Below are positions 25,884 through 34,230 of a stretch of 64,000 nt of DNA, piece by piece. A model generated the notes under the pieces. It worked only from the letters and a program-made list of their open reading frames with translations. It did not search any database and was not told the DNA's origin. Origin of the DNA: Pyxidicoccus xibeiensis (GTDB lineage: Bacteria; Myxococcota; Myxococcia; Myxococcales; Myxococcaceae). The position numbers were made by a program, and so were the translations under genes. How positions within the stretch are numbered: position 1 is the stretch's first letter; every line of letters begins with the position of its first letter. Where the stretch lies: the NCBI RefSeq assembly GCF_024198175.1, contig NZ_JAJVKV010000004.1, positions 186,001-250,000 of the forward strand, read 5' to 3'.

Positions 25884-27572
25884 TCACCGCAGCCCGGGGT
25901 TGGTGAGGGCGCCCATGTCCTCTTCAATCACCTCGAAGGCGGCCATCCGGTCCTTGGGGGGCCGCAGGAGCCGCTCCCCGAGGGGCTGGACGTCGAAGCG
26001 GGCCCCCACGGAGGCCAGCACCTTGCCGGTGATGAGCACCTGACCGGGGTTCCCCGTAGCAGCCAGCCAGCCGGCCACCCCCACCCCTTCGCCCACGGCC
26101 GTGTAGTCCGAGCGCACCTCGTTGCCGATCATCCCGACCAGGGCGCGGGTGGTGTGCAGGGCAAGGCGCAGCTCGCAGCGCTCGTCCTGGGGGTGCCGGC
26201 TCATGGCCCGCTCCCAGTCGGCGCGCAGGGCCAGCGCGGCGCGCACCGCGCGCACCGCGTCCTCGCCCTTGGCGTAGGGCACGCCGAAGAGGGCGCGCAT
26301 GGACTCGCCCAGGAAGCCCTCCACGGTGGCCTCGAAGCTGAAGACGATGCCGGTCATCCGCGAGTGGAACTCGTTGAGCACCAGGGAGGCCTTGGCCGCA
26401 CCCAGCTTCGTGGCCAGGGCGGAGAAGCCCACCAGCTCCGCGTGCAGCACGGTGAGGGCGCGCTCCTCCAGGCCGGGCAGGCGGCCGCCCTGGCGCTGGG
26501 CCTCGGTGGCGCGGCGCTCGGCCACGTCCGGCGGGTGGAAGCGCCCCAGCGTGCGGCGCATCCGCTCCGTGGCGGGAGAGCCCTCCCTGGGGGCGAACTT
26601 CTGCACGCCGGTGGCCACCAGGTGCGCCACGGCGGTGCACGCGTCCAGCATCACCTCCAGGCTGGTGTCACCCTTGGCGGCGGCGTTGAAGTAGAGGACG
26701 CCGGCGAAGGGCGGCTCGGTGCCGATGGGGATGCACAGCACGCGGTCCACGCCGTAGAGGATGACGCTCTCGCGGCCCGCGAAGCGGCGGTCGTCGCGCA
26801 CGTCGCCCACGGCGATGGCGCGGCCCTGGCGCAGGGCCTCCTCGACGATGGCGTCCGACACGGGCACCTCGCCCTTGGCCAGCTTGCCCCGGTGGCGCAC
26901 GGCGGCGGGCACCATGGCGCCCGACGAGTGCTTGAGGAGCACCACCGCGGTGGTGGCGTCCGTGCGCTCCAGCAGCCGGTCCATCGTCGTGTCCAGGAAG
27001 CCGGACAGCGAGGTGGCCGAGGACAGCGCCTCGGCGGTGCGGAACAGCATCACCAGCGTCTCGTGGCCCACGCGCGGGCTGGCCGTGGCGGGCAGCGGCG
27101 AGGCCGAGGAGAAGGTGTCGTCGAAGGAGACGGGGCCCACGTTGTCCAGCAGGCGCAGCACGTCCGCGTCCTTCACGTTCCTCGCCAGGAGGACGGAGCC
27201 GCCCACGTCCTGCCCGTGGCCGAAGCGCACCACCCCGCCCGCGCCCAGGTCCACCATCTCCGTGGCCGCGCTCTCCACGGTGTTGGGCTGGCGCACGCCC
27301 AGGGTGTTCTCCCCCAGCGCCACCATGTCCCCGGGCGCCAGCTGCCGCGAGCCCTGCAGCGGCGCGCCGTTGACGCGGCTGCCGTTGCGGCTGCCCAGGT
27401 CCTCGATGCGCAGCACGTCACCTTCGACGTACAGGCGCGCGTGCCGCCGCGAGACGAGGTCCCCGCCGAGGACGATGTCGTTCTCGTCCGCACGGCCGAG
27501 ACTCGTCACGCCCTCGGGCAGATCGTAGGACGTGTCGAAGTAACCGGGCCCGTTGATGATGATCTGCCACAT
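25884..27572 (-). CDS. FHA-GAF-adenylate cyclase-like protein; cyclase domain probably inactive
   Basis: 562 residues. The FHA domain is at about 20-95 (SLGRADENDIV, SRRHARLYV, DLGSRNGSRVNG, all binding residues present). A GAF-like domain is at about 155-320. The class III cyclase fold is at about 360-555, with VLHAELVGFSAL, ATVEGFLGESMRALFG and YTAVGEGVGVAGWLA. In active cyclases these read with Asp in the first two strands, Lys before the second metal Asp, and Asn/Arg in the last; here they are Glu, Glu, Gly, Gly and Trp. Catalysis is therefore doubtful and a nucleotide-sensing or scaffold role is likelier. It precedes the Ser/Thr kinase gene by 90 bases. Confidence 0.88.
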   Translation of the reverse strand: MWQIIINGPGYFDTSYDLPEGVTSLGRADENDIVLGGDLVSRRHARLYVEGDVLRIEDLGSRNGSRVNGAPLQGSRQLAPGDMVALGENTLGVRQPNTVESAATEMVDLGAGGVVRFGHGQDVGGSVLLARNVKDADVLRLLDNVGPVSFDDTFSSASPLPATASPRVGHETLVMLFRTAEALSSATSLSGFLDTTMDRLLERTDATTAVVLLKHSSGAMVPAAVRHRGKLAKGEVPVSDAIVEEALRQGRAIAVGDVRDDRRFAGRESVILYGVDRVLCIPIGTEPPFAGVLYFNAAAKGDTSLEVMLDACTAVAHLVATGVQKFAPREGSPATERMRRTLGRFHPPDVAERRATEAQRQGGRLPGLEERALTVLHAELVGFSALATKLGAAKASLVLNEFHSRMTGIVFSFEATVEGFLGESMRALFGVPYAKGEDAVRAVRAALALRADWERAMSRHPQDERCELRLALHTTRALVGMIGNEVRSDYTAVGEGVGVAGWLAATGNPGQVLITGKVLASVGARFDVQPLGERLLRPPKDRMAAFEVIEEDMGALTNPGLR

Positions 27573-27726
27573 CGAATGCCCGACATTACACGACTCTCCC
27601 GACTCATGAGAGAAGGAGACAGCCCTCTGTCACGGCCGGGTGCCAACCCGGACTGGTGGCAAAGGGTTTTGCGCCGCGTCATGACTGGCAGTACGTCCCT
27701 GGCGCCCTGGACGGGGCGGCGCGGAC

Positions 27727-28251
27727 TCAGCGGGGCCGGTGGAGGAAGAGCGAGTCCCCTGCCCTCACGGCCTTGAAGGTGGCGAGCGGGCGTGTGGCCG
27801 GCCCGTTGAGCACGCGGCCGTCCTCGGCGAAGCGCGAGCCGTGGCAGGGGCACTCCACCACGCCCTCCGCGGGCCGCCAGCCCACGGCGCAGTCTCCGTG
27901 GGTGCAGATGCGCCAGAGCGCCGCGTAGCAGCCGGGCCGGGTGTGCACCACCACCACGTCCAGCAGCGCCTGGGGAACGCGGACCTCGGCGTGGCCCCCC
28001 GGCTCGCGCAGCGCGGGGTGGTCCGCGAGCCGCACCTCCACCCAGCCCTCCTCCGGGGTGCCCGGCGTCCCGTCACAGGCCGCGCCCGGCGCTCCGCCGG
28101 CATCCGGAGCGTCGAGCACGATGGCCTCCCGCCACTCCCCGCCGCACCCGGCCCCGACGGCGGCCAGGGCGCAGGTGCCCTGCAGCAGGGTGCGGAGCGC
28201 GGTGCGGCGGTCCACATCCTTTATATGCGGGGAAGGCGGGGGCCGGCTCAC
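27727..28251 (-). CDS. Secreted Rieske [2Fe-2S] protein with Tat-type signal
   Basis: 174 residues from GTG 28251, which overlaps the upstream stop by four bases. The N-terminus has the twin-arginine DRRTALRTLLQG followed by a hydrophobic stretch and a Cys at AVGAGCGG, so it may be a Tat-exported lipoprotein. The Rieske cluster motifs are ICTHGDCAVGW (about residue 115) and CPCHGSRFAEDG (about 133), with all four ligands (C-x-H and C-x-x-H). The fold ends normally. It is the last gene in the riboswitch-2 cluster; a redox step in corrinoid capture or release is possible but unproven. Confidence 0.88.
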   Translation of the reverse strand: MSRPPPSPHIKDVDRRTALRTLLQGTCALAAVGAGCGGEWREAIVLDAPDAGGAPGAACDGTPGTPEEGWVEVRLADHPALREPGGHAEVRVPQALLDVVVVHTRPGCYAALWRICTHGDCAVGWRPAEGVVECPCHGSRFAEDGRVLNGPATRPLATFKAVRAGDSLFLHRPR

Positions 28252-28991
28252 GGGCTGGGCCTCTGCAGGGACTCGCCGTTCACCACGGCGACGGCGTCCA
28301 GGTCGAAGCCGCCGGCCGTGTCGCCGTAGCGGTTGTTCCCGCTGTCGGTGATGCGCACGTAGCGAGCGCGTGTGAGCCCCACGGTGGCCAGGTCGAACGA
28401 GTCACCCCCCGCCACGGCGGGGTCCGTGGCGCTGACGCCGTTGGCGGGGTTGGCCTGGACGGTGCGCACGCCGGCACAGCCCGGGTAGCCGCCGGCCGCG
28501 TCGGTGGAGGCGCAGGCGAAGTCGTGGAAGGTGACGCCGTCCTCGCTCACCGACACCCTGCCCGTCTCCGTGTAGGTCGCTCCGCCTGGCAGCGCGAAGG
28601 CGTTCTCGAAGACGAGCAGGTCCACGCCGGGCCCGTCCACCAGGCCCACGTCGTCGAAGCGCAGGGTGATGGAGCCGCCGCGGCCCAGCGACAGCACGTC
28701 GAGCGAGCCATTGTCGGGGCCCGCGCCCGTGGGAGGCCCGAGCACCACGCCGGGGAAGAGGTCCTGTCCGAAGCCGGCGCCTTCGCCGGGCGCGAAGGAG
28801 ACCACCGCGTCGGCGTACGGGTCCGCCGGGCGGCTGCCCGCGTCCGTGCCGCTGTCGGGAGTGCCCGCGTCCGTGCCCGGCCCCGCGTCGGGGGTGGCGG
28901 GCGCTTCCGTCTCGTCACCGCAGGCGGACAGGGCCACGAGCACGGCGAGCGCCGCGCCCCGGAGAAGAAGGCTGGAGCCGCGCGAGCTCAT
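28248..28991 (-). CDS. Surface lipoprotein, 'cell surface protein' family (copy 2)
   Basis: 247 residues. The signal peptide ends in lipobox LSAC, then comes an Asp-Ala-Gly-rich linker (about residues 30-58). The mature domain reads VSFAPGEGAGFGQDLFP, LDVLSLGRGGSITLRF and GPGVDLLVFENAF, and ends with RYVRITDSGNNRYGDTAGGF, which looks like a discoidin-type beta-sandwich edge. It is closely similar to the product of 30494-31249. It overlaps both neighbours by ATGA/GTGA. From memory, related 'cell surface proteins' with the same FENAF/IFGNAF pattern occur in Bacteroidetes B12 loci, so corrinoid binding is a plausible role. Confidence 0.8.
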   Translation of the reverse strand: MSSRGSSLLLRGAALAVLVALSACGDETEAPATPDAGPGTDAGTPDSGTDAGSRPADPYADAVVSFAPGEGAGFGQDLFPGVVLGPPTGAGPDNGSLDVLSLGRGGSITLRFDDVGLVDGPGVDLLVFENAFALPGGATYTETGRVSVSEDGVTFHDFACASTDAAGGYPGCAGVRTVQANPANGVSATDPAVAGGDSFDLATVGLTRARYVRITDSGNNRYGDTAGGFDLDAVAVVNGESLQRPSP

Positions 28992-30289
28992 GGCGCCTGC
29001 TGGAGACGCACGAGGCGGCGGCCGTTCTTGTCACGCAGGCCCACCAGCAGGTCCGGGCCCAGGGGCGCCATCAGCACCACGGAGGTGCACTGGTCCGCAT
29101 AGGCGAGCACGGGCTCGCGGTCGCCAATGGCCACGTCACTGATGCCAATGGTGAGCGAGTAGCGCGACAGGTCCGTGGAGATGAAGTTGTAGTTCGAGTC
29201 ATAGCCGCCGCGATTGAGCACCACTCCGTCGCCGAAGGCCGCCGCGCCGTTGAAGTCACTGCCCGCCTCGAACTTCGGCTGGGTCCCCAGCGCGATGGGC
29301 GTGCCCGAGGAGATGGCCTCGGACACCTTCGCCGGAGCCACCGCATGGGCCTGGTTCACGTAGGACGGGGGCGTGGCATAGCCCAGCACCACGATGCCAT
29401 TGCCCGCCACGGCGGTGATGCCACTCGCGCCAGCCTCGGCGGGGAACGACGCCACCTTCGCCGTAGGGAACCGCTCGGCGGAGGTCACCAGGGCGTAGAC
29501 GCCCAGGTCTCCGGACGTCGAGCCGAGACCGCCGCCATTGACCAGCAGCGCGGTGGAGACGTCGGACGTGATGGCCGCGGCGGAGAAGTTGCGCGGCGCC
29601 GAGACATGGGTCGACGCAGCGGGCGTGGCGAGGTCATGGACGGCAATGGAGCCCGTGGGCTGCATCGCATCCGTGGTGTACCCGGTGAAGAGCCGCTTGC
29701 CATCACTCACGAGGTAGCCGCTCTGGAACACCCTGGCGGTGCCGGTGCGGTCCGCCTCGGAGACCACGTCCTGGAGCTTCGTGCCTTCGGACTGGAGGGC
29801 AGGCCAGATGCCCAGCGAGTACAGGGCCGCGGTGGCGCCGCTGCCGCGCACCGCATAGAGCGTATAGGTGGGCCCGGGCGAGGCCGCCACGGCCAGGACG
29901 TCCTCCCTCAGCGCGACGGACTGCCCCACCTGGAACCCCGTCTGGAGCTGAAGGGTGCCCAGCGTCGCGTCATGGGTGGCCGTGACACACGGGTCTCCCG
30001 CGTCGGTGCCCGCGTCGGTACCCGCGTCCGTCCCGGCGTCCGTGCCCGCGTCCGTCCCGGCGTCTGTTCCGGGCTGGGAGCCGTCGTCGATGGGCACCGT
30101 CTCGCACTTCTCGTCGCGGCACGTCCACCGCTCGCCCTCGGGCGGCTGGCCGTTGTCGTTGCGGCAGTCGAACGCGTCCGAGCACTCGGAGCTGCATCCC
30201 GCGGAGCCCAGGGCAAGCATGAGGGTGGCCACGGCGAACGCAGCGGTCCTCGTCCAGGGGGATGTGGGCTTCAGGTTGGCGGTCTTCAT
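28988..30289 (-). CDS. Cys-containing surface lipoprotein with propeller-like domain (copy 2)
   Basis: I choose ATG 30289-30287 (MKTANLKPTSPWTRTAAFAV), 433 residues, because it begins the signal peptide; lipobox LGSAGC follows. A small Cys-rich head (SSECSDAFDCRNDNGQ, CRDEKCETVP) precedes a TDAG tandem repeat (about residues 73-95). The C-terminal 330 residues are repetitive beta-rich sequence with HDLATPAAS and DKNGRRLVRL, probably a beta-propeller. It is a paralogue of 31246-32757. It is coupled to the following gene by an ATGA overlap. 204 bases separate it from the upstream pair, with no separate riboswitch visible. Confidence 0.78.
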   Translation of the reverse strand: MKTANLKPTSPWTRTAAFAVATLMLALGSAGCSSECSDAFDCRNDNGQPPEGERWTCRDEKCETVPIDDGSQPGTDAGTDAGTDAGTDAGTDAGTDAGDPCVTATHDATLGTLQLQTGFQVGQSVALREDVLAVAASPGPTYTLYAVRGSGATAALYSLGIWPALQSEGTKLQDVVSEADRTGTARVFQSGYLVSDGKRLFTGYTTDAMQPTGSIAVHDLATPAASTHVSAPRNFSAAAITSDVSTALLVNGGGLGSTSGDLGVYALVTSAERFPTAKVASFPAEAGASGITAVAGNGIVVLGYATPPSYVNQAHAVAPAKVSEAISSGTPIALGTQPKFEAGSDFNGAAAFGDGVVLNRGGYDSNYNFISTDLSRYSLTIGISDVAIGDREPVLAYADQCTSVVLMAPLGPDLLVGLRDKNGRRLVRLQQAP

Positions 30290-30493
30290 TGACGTCCTGC
30301 CTCCTCTTCCGCCTCTTCGGGCGGATGGGGCCTCGCGTCCGGGAGCAGCGACGGAGGCCTCGGTGGAATCACTGCACGACGCTCGGGTATCGAGGGCGTC
30401 GCGTACCACGGCCCCCCGCCACGTCCACCTGCTCTCGGGTGCAGGCCGCACGCGCCGTGTGGCGGAGCGAGCAAAGACGTGGCGGGAGCCGGC

Positions 30494-31249
30494 TCACGGC
30501 GTGGTTCCCTGGAGGGACACGCCATTCACCACGGCGACGGCGTCCAGGTCGAAGCCGCCGGACGTGCCGCCGTAGCCATTGTTGCCGCTGTCGCGGATGC
30601 GCACGTAGCGGGCGCGGCTCAGGCCGACGGTGGCCAGGTCGAAGCCGTCACCGCCCGCCACCGCGGGGTCCGTGGCGCTGACGCCATTGGCCGGGTTGGC
30701 CTGCACGGTGTGCACGCCAGCACAGCCCGGGTAGCCGCCAGCCGCGTTGGCGAAGGCGCAGGGGAACTCGTGCCAGGTGACGCCGTCGTCACTCACCGCG
30801 ACCACGCCACGCTCGGTGAAGTTGAGCCCGGTGGTCACGACGTAGAAGGCGTTCTCGAAGACGAGCAGGTCCACGCCGGGCCCATCCATCACCGCGGTGT
30901 CGGTGAAGCGCAGGACGATGGAGCCCGAGCGGCCCAACGAGAGCACGTCGAGCGAGCCCTGGTCCGGCCCCACGCCCACGGGAGCCCCGAGCACCACGCT
31001 GGGGAAGCGGTCCTGCCCGAAGCCCGCGCCGAAGCCGGGGGTGAAGGAGACGACCTCGTCCGCATACGGGTCCGCGGGGTCGGTCACCGGGTCGACCACC
31101 GGCTCGGTGGAGTCGTCCGTCGGGCGCTCATCCTCCGGCTCGCGCCCCGGGTCCGTCACGGGAACGGGGGCGTTCTCCTCCGGCTCCCCACCGCAGGCGG
31201 TGAGCCCCACGAGCGCGACGAGCGCGGTACTCCAGAAGCGCGCGCTCAT
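30494..31249 (-). CDS. Surface lipoprotein, 'cell surface protein' family (copy 1)
   Basis: 251 residues from ATG 31249-31247. Lipobox GLTAC, then an acidic Pro/Glu/Asp linker instead of the TDAG linker of copy 2. The domain (VSFTPGFGAGFGQDRFP, LDVLSLGRSGSIVLRF, GPGVDLLVFENAFY, FDLATVGLSRARYVRIRDSG) is nearly the same as copy 2, so the linkers diverged while the domain was conserved. The start overlaps the stop of the upstream lipoprotein by four bases. Confidence 0.8.
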   Translation of the reverse strand: MSARFWSTALVALVGLTACGGEPEENAPVPVTDPGREPEDERPTDDSTEPVVDPVTDPADPYADEVVSFTPGFGAGFGQDRFPSVVLGAPVGVGPDQGSLDVLSLGRSGSIVLRFTDTAVMDGPGVDLLVFENAFYVVTTGLNFTERGVVAVSDDGVTWHEFPCAFANAAGGYPGCAGVHTVQANPANGVSATDPAVAGGDGFDLATVGLSRARYVRIRDSGNNGYGGTSGGFDLDAVAVVNGVSLQGTTP

Positions 31250-32757
31250 GGCGTCACCCGGATGCGCACGAGGCGGCGGCCGTTCTTGTCGGACACGCCC
31301 ACCAGCAGGTCGGAGCCGAGCGGCTCCAGCGCGACCACCGAGGTGCACTGGTCCGCATAGACGAGCACGGGCGTGCGCTCGCCGACGGTGACGGACTGCC
31401 CTTCATTCGCGTGCGCCAGCGCGTAGCGCGAGACGTCCGTGGAGACGAACTCGAAGTTCTCGTTGTAGCCGCCGCGCTTGACCACCACGCCCGAGCCGAA
31501 GGCTGACGCGGCGTTGAAGTCGCTGCCCACGGTGAGCAGCTGCTGTGAGCCCAGGTCCACCGGCGTGCCAGAGGTGAGGGCCTGGGTGATCACGTCGCGA
31601 GCCACCACGCGGGCGCGGTTGGAGAAGTCGGCGCTGCTGGCGAAGCCGAACAGCGCGATGCCGTTCTGGCTCACGGCGGTGAAGCCGCTGGCAGCAGCCT
31701 CGCCCGTGGCGAAGCTGGCCACCTTCCGAGGGGTGAAGGGAGTGGTGGACGTCACCAGCGCGTAGATGCCCAGGCCCGCGGACACAGTGCCCAGGCCGGC
31801 TCCATTCACCAGGAGCGCGGTGGTCTCACCGCCGGAGAACGTCACGGCGGTGAAGTTGCTCGGCGCGGAGACGTAGGTCGAAGCGGCGGGAGCCTCGAAG
31901 TCATACACGGCCACGGAGCCGGGGAACCCGGGCCCCGAGGTGGTGTATCCGGCGAAGAGCCTGCTGCCGTCGTTCGCCATGTACCCACCCGCGAACACCA
32001 CGGCCGTGCCGGCGCGGTCCTGGGGGGAGACGATGTCGTAGAGCTTCGTGCTGGAGGGCTGCAGGTCGGGCCAGGTGCCCAGCGAGTACATGGCGGCGTT
32101 GGTGCCCATGCCGGCGCCACGCACCGCATGGAGCGAGTAGACGGGACCGGGCGAGGCCGTCAGTGCCAGGACCTTGTCCGGAAGCGGAGCGGACTCCAGC
32201 GCCTCGAAGCCCGGCTGGAGGCTCAGCGTTCCCAGCTTCGGGTCATGCGACGCGATGGCGCACGGGTCCGAGCCTGCGTCCTCGGGTCCTGCGTCCGGGC
32301 TGCCTGCGTCCTCGGGTCCTGCATCCGGGCTGCCTGCGTCCTCGGGTCCTGCATCCGGGCTGCCTGCGTCCTCGGGTCCTGCGTCCGGACCGCCCGCGTC
32401 CTCGGGGCCTGCGTCGGTGCCCGCGTCCTCGGCGCCCGCGTCAGAACCGGCGTCCTCGGTGCCAGAGTCCGTGCTGCCTGCATCGCTGCCAGCATCCGAG
32501 CTGCCCGCGTCCACGACACCGGCATCCGTGCCGGCGTCTCCCGTCGGAGGCGGCTGCACGGGAACGGTCTCACACTTCTCGTCGCGGCAGACCCACTGCT
32601 CGCCCGGGGGCGGCTCGCCCTTTTCGTTGCGGCAGTCGAAGGAGTCCGTGCACTCGGGGCCACAACCGGTGGCGCCCAGTGCGAGCGAGAGCGTGCCCAC
32701 GACCAGCGCGGCGGCCCTCCTCCAGGGTGGTGTTCGATTCGTCTCAGCGCTCTTCAT
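31246..32757 (-). CDS. Cys-containing surface lipoprotein with propeller-like domain (copy 1)
   Basis: I choose ATG 32757-32755 (MKSAETNRTPPWRRAAAL), giving 503 residues; upstream codons fall in the riboswitch expression platform. Lipobox LGATGC; head CTDSFDCRNEKG and CRDEKCETVPVQ. Residues about 70-170 are Asp-Ala-Gly-rich and include four 30-bp DNA repeats. The C-terminal region is beta-rich and matches copy 2, ending SDKNGRRLVRIRVTP. It is the first gene after the cobalamin riboswitch at 32914-33093, so expression should fall when cobalamin is plentiful. Binding of corrinoid at the cell surface, like the propeller lipoprotein BtuG, is inferred from context and fold type only. Confidence 0.8.
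   Translation of the reverse strand: MKSAETNRTPPWRRAAALVVGTLSLALGATGCGPECTDSFDCRNEKGEPPPGEQWVCRDEKCETVPVQPPPTGDAGTDAGVVDAGSSDAGSDAGSTDSGTEDAGSDAGAEDAGTDAGPEDAGGPDAGPEDAGSPDAGPEDAGSPDAGPEDAGSPDAGPEDAGSDPCAIASHDPKLGTLSLQPGFEALESAPLPDKVLALTASPGPVYSLHAVRGAGMGTNAAMYSLGTWPDLQPSSTKLYDIVSPQDRAGTAVVFAGGYMANDGSRLFAGYTTSGPGFPGSVAVYDFEAPAASTYVSAPSNFTAVTFSGGETTALLVNGAGLGTVSAGLGIYALVTSTTPFTPRKVASFATGEAAASGFTAVSQNGIALFGFASSADFSNRARVVARDVITQALTSGTPVDLGSQQLLTVGSDFNAASAFGSGVVVKRGGYNENFEFVSTDVSRYALAHANEGQSVTVGERTPVLVYADQCTSVVALEPLGSDLLVGVSDKNGRRLVRIRVTP
32281..32400 (-). repeat. Four tandem 30-bp coding repeats (Asp-Ala-Gly linker)
   Basis: Units begin at 32281, 32311, 32341 and 32371; the last is slightly diverged. 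Each encodes the ten-residue pattern PDAGPEDAGS. Degenerate related units continue to about 32500. They form the extended linker between the lipid anchor and the beta-rich domain. Confidence 0.92.
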
Positions 32758-32913
32758 CTGCGTCCCAGTCCCTCTCCGCCCCCACGGGCGGGTTGGGCCT
32801 CCAGGGAGGGATGCGGACGAAGGCAGGGCCCGGGCGCATGCGCGCACGTAGCTGGACGCCTCCGTCGCCCCCCCTCGGAGGCTTCGGTGATGTCCGTGCA
32901 CGTGCACGGGTCT

Positions 32914-33093
32914 TCGGCAGGTCTTCGGACTCACAGGCTCGGGAGCCCTGGCGGGCGCCCACCTACTGGCCGTCGCTTCCCAGCCCGAAGGCCAGTGCTC
33001 AACGTGACGGCGGTCGTTCCTGTTCACCGCTGCGGGGCAGTCCCGGATTCACACCGGGTTCCCTTGAGCCCTCGCGATTTCACGAGGGCACCG
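32914..33093 (-). promoter_or_regulatory. Cobalamin riboswitch (upstream of lipoprotein cluster)
   Basis: Reading the minus strand from 33093, the element has the GGTGCC start, a P2-like stem (CCCTCGTGAAATCGCGAGGG), then the conserved core GGGAACCCGGTG, GAATCCGGGACTG and CCCGCAGCGGT. It ends with the hallmark 3' arm GAGTCCGAAGACCTGCCG (32932-32915). This is the RF00174 architecture. The first start codon (32757) lies 157 bases further on; a GTGCACGTGCAC palindrome lies just after the element and may be part of the expression platform. Confidence 0.92.
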
Positions 33094-33156
33094 AGGACGC
33101 GCGGGGAAGTACGGCGGGTAGAGGGCAATGTCAATGCTCCGACATGGCGCACCCGG

Positions 33157-34230
33157 TCACACTGTGCTCAGCCTCACGCGGCGCCGCAAAAGGACGAGAA
33201 AGAGCGGTCCTCCGAGGAGCGCGGTGACGACGCCGACGGGAAGGTCCTGGTTGAAGAGCGGGTAGGCCAGCCGCGCCAGCAAATCCGAGAGCAGGAGGAA
33301 CGCGGCGCCGCCGAGCGCGGACAGCGGCACCAGCAGCCGCTGGTCCGGACCGAAGACCAGCCGCAGCAGGTGCGGGACGATGAGCCCCACGAAGCCGATG
33401 AGCCCCGTCAGTGCCACTGCGCCAGCCACGCTGACGCTGGAGACCAGCAGCAACCATCGGCGGGTGGCCGCCACTGGAACGCCCAGCGAGGACGCGTCGT
33501 CATCCCCGAGAGACAGGAGGTTCAGCCGGCCGGACAGCGCCCACATCGCGGCGAGCGCGCCCGCCTGGAGGAGCGCGGACAGCACCAGGGTGCCGCCGCG
33601 CTCGTAGCCCAGGCTCCCCACGAGCCAGTAAAGGATTTCGCCGAGCCGGTTCGGCTCGGACAGCGTCTTGATGAGGGTGATGGCGGCGGACGCGAAGGAG
33701 TTGAAGACCACCCCGGTCAGCAGCGCGGCGTAGGGCGTCCTCGCGGCGCCCCGGCTGGCGGAGAGGACGAAGAGGATGGAGGCCCCCGCGCCGAGGAAGG
33801 CGAACAGCGCGGGCGCGGACAGGCGGGTCAGCGCGCCGTCCAGGCCGGGGGCCACCTCACCCACGGTGCCCAGCCCCACGGCGATGGCCACCGTGGCACC
33901 GAGCGCCGCGCCACCGGAGACACCGAGCACGAACGGGTCGGCGAGCGGGTTGCGCAGGAGGCCCTGGAGCGTGGTGCCCGAGGCGGCGAGACCCGCGCCG
34001 ACAATCGCGGCGAGCAGCGCGCGCGGCAGGCGCAGCGACCAGAAGATGACGGCGTCCGAGGACGCGGGCTCCCCCAGCGCGGCGGTGAGCGAGATGGGCT
34101 GCTCGCCGAAGCGCACGGCCATGGCGAAGGAGACGAAGGCCAGCGCGAGGAAGCCGCCGAGCAGCGCGAGGGCACGCGAGGCCCGGAAGCCCATGGCGCC
34201 GCGAGCGAGCTGCCTCCCCGTGTCCGTCAC
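33157..34230 (-). CDS. btuC: FecCD/BtuC-type ABC permease, probable corrinoid importer
   Basis: 357 residues from GTG 34230. About ten transmembrane helices. Signature segments are LRLPRALLAAIVGAGLAASG (about residue 70), LRNPLADPFVLGVSGGAALG (about 92) and the cytoplasmic coupling helix region LTGLIGFVGLIVPHLLRLVFG (about 265). The family takes up B12, haem and siderophores; the flanking cobalamin riboswitches and BtuF-type gene make corrinoid the best guess. No ATPase gene is adjacent; see 21503-22285. It lies directly upstream of the second riboswitch on the same strand. Confidence 0.88.
   Translation of the reverse strand: MTDTGRQLARGAMGFRASRALALLGGFLALAFVSFAMAVRFGEQPISLTAALGEPASSDAVIFWSLRLPRALLAAIVGAGLAASGTTLQGLLRNPLADPFVLGVSGGAALGATVAIAVGLGTVGEVAPGLDGALTRLSAPALFAFLGAGASILFVLSASRGAARTPYAALLTGVVFNSFASAAITLIKTLSEPNRLGEILYWLVGSLGYERGGTLVLSALLQAGALAAMWALSGRLNLLSLGDDDASSLGVPVAATRRWLLLVSSVSVAGAVALTGLIGFVGLIVPHLLRLVFGPDQRLLVPLSALGGAAFLLLSDLLARLAYPLFNQDLPVGVVTALLGGPLFLVLLRRRVRLSTV

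Noticed and set aside
18476-27776. Very long plus-strand open frames (18476-22072 and 23463-27776) opposite the spermidine synthase, CstA, ABC, kinase and cyclase-like genes
   Set aside because: They are composed of His/Arg/Gly/Ala-rich low-complexity sequence with no domains and lie antisense to well-supported genes; such frames are expected in very GC-rich DNA.
32281-32500. Regular 30-bp repeats considered as a CRISPR-like array
   Set aside because: Units are directly adjacent with no spacers and encode an in-frame Asp-Ala-Gly linker of a lipoprotein.
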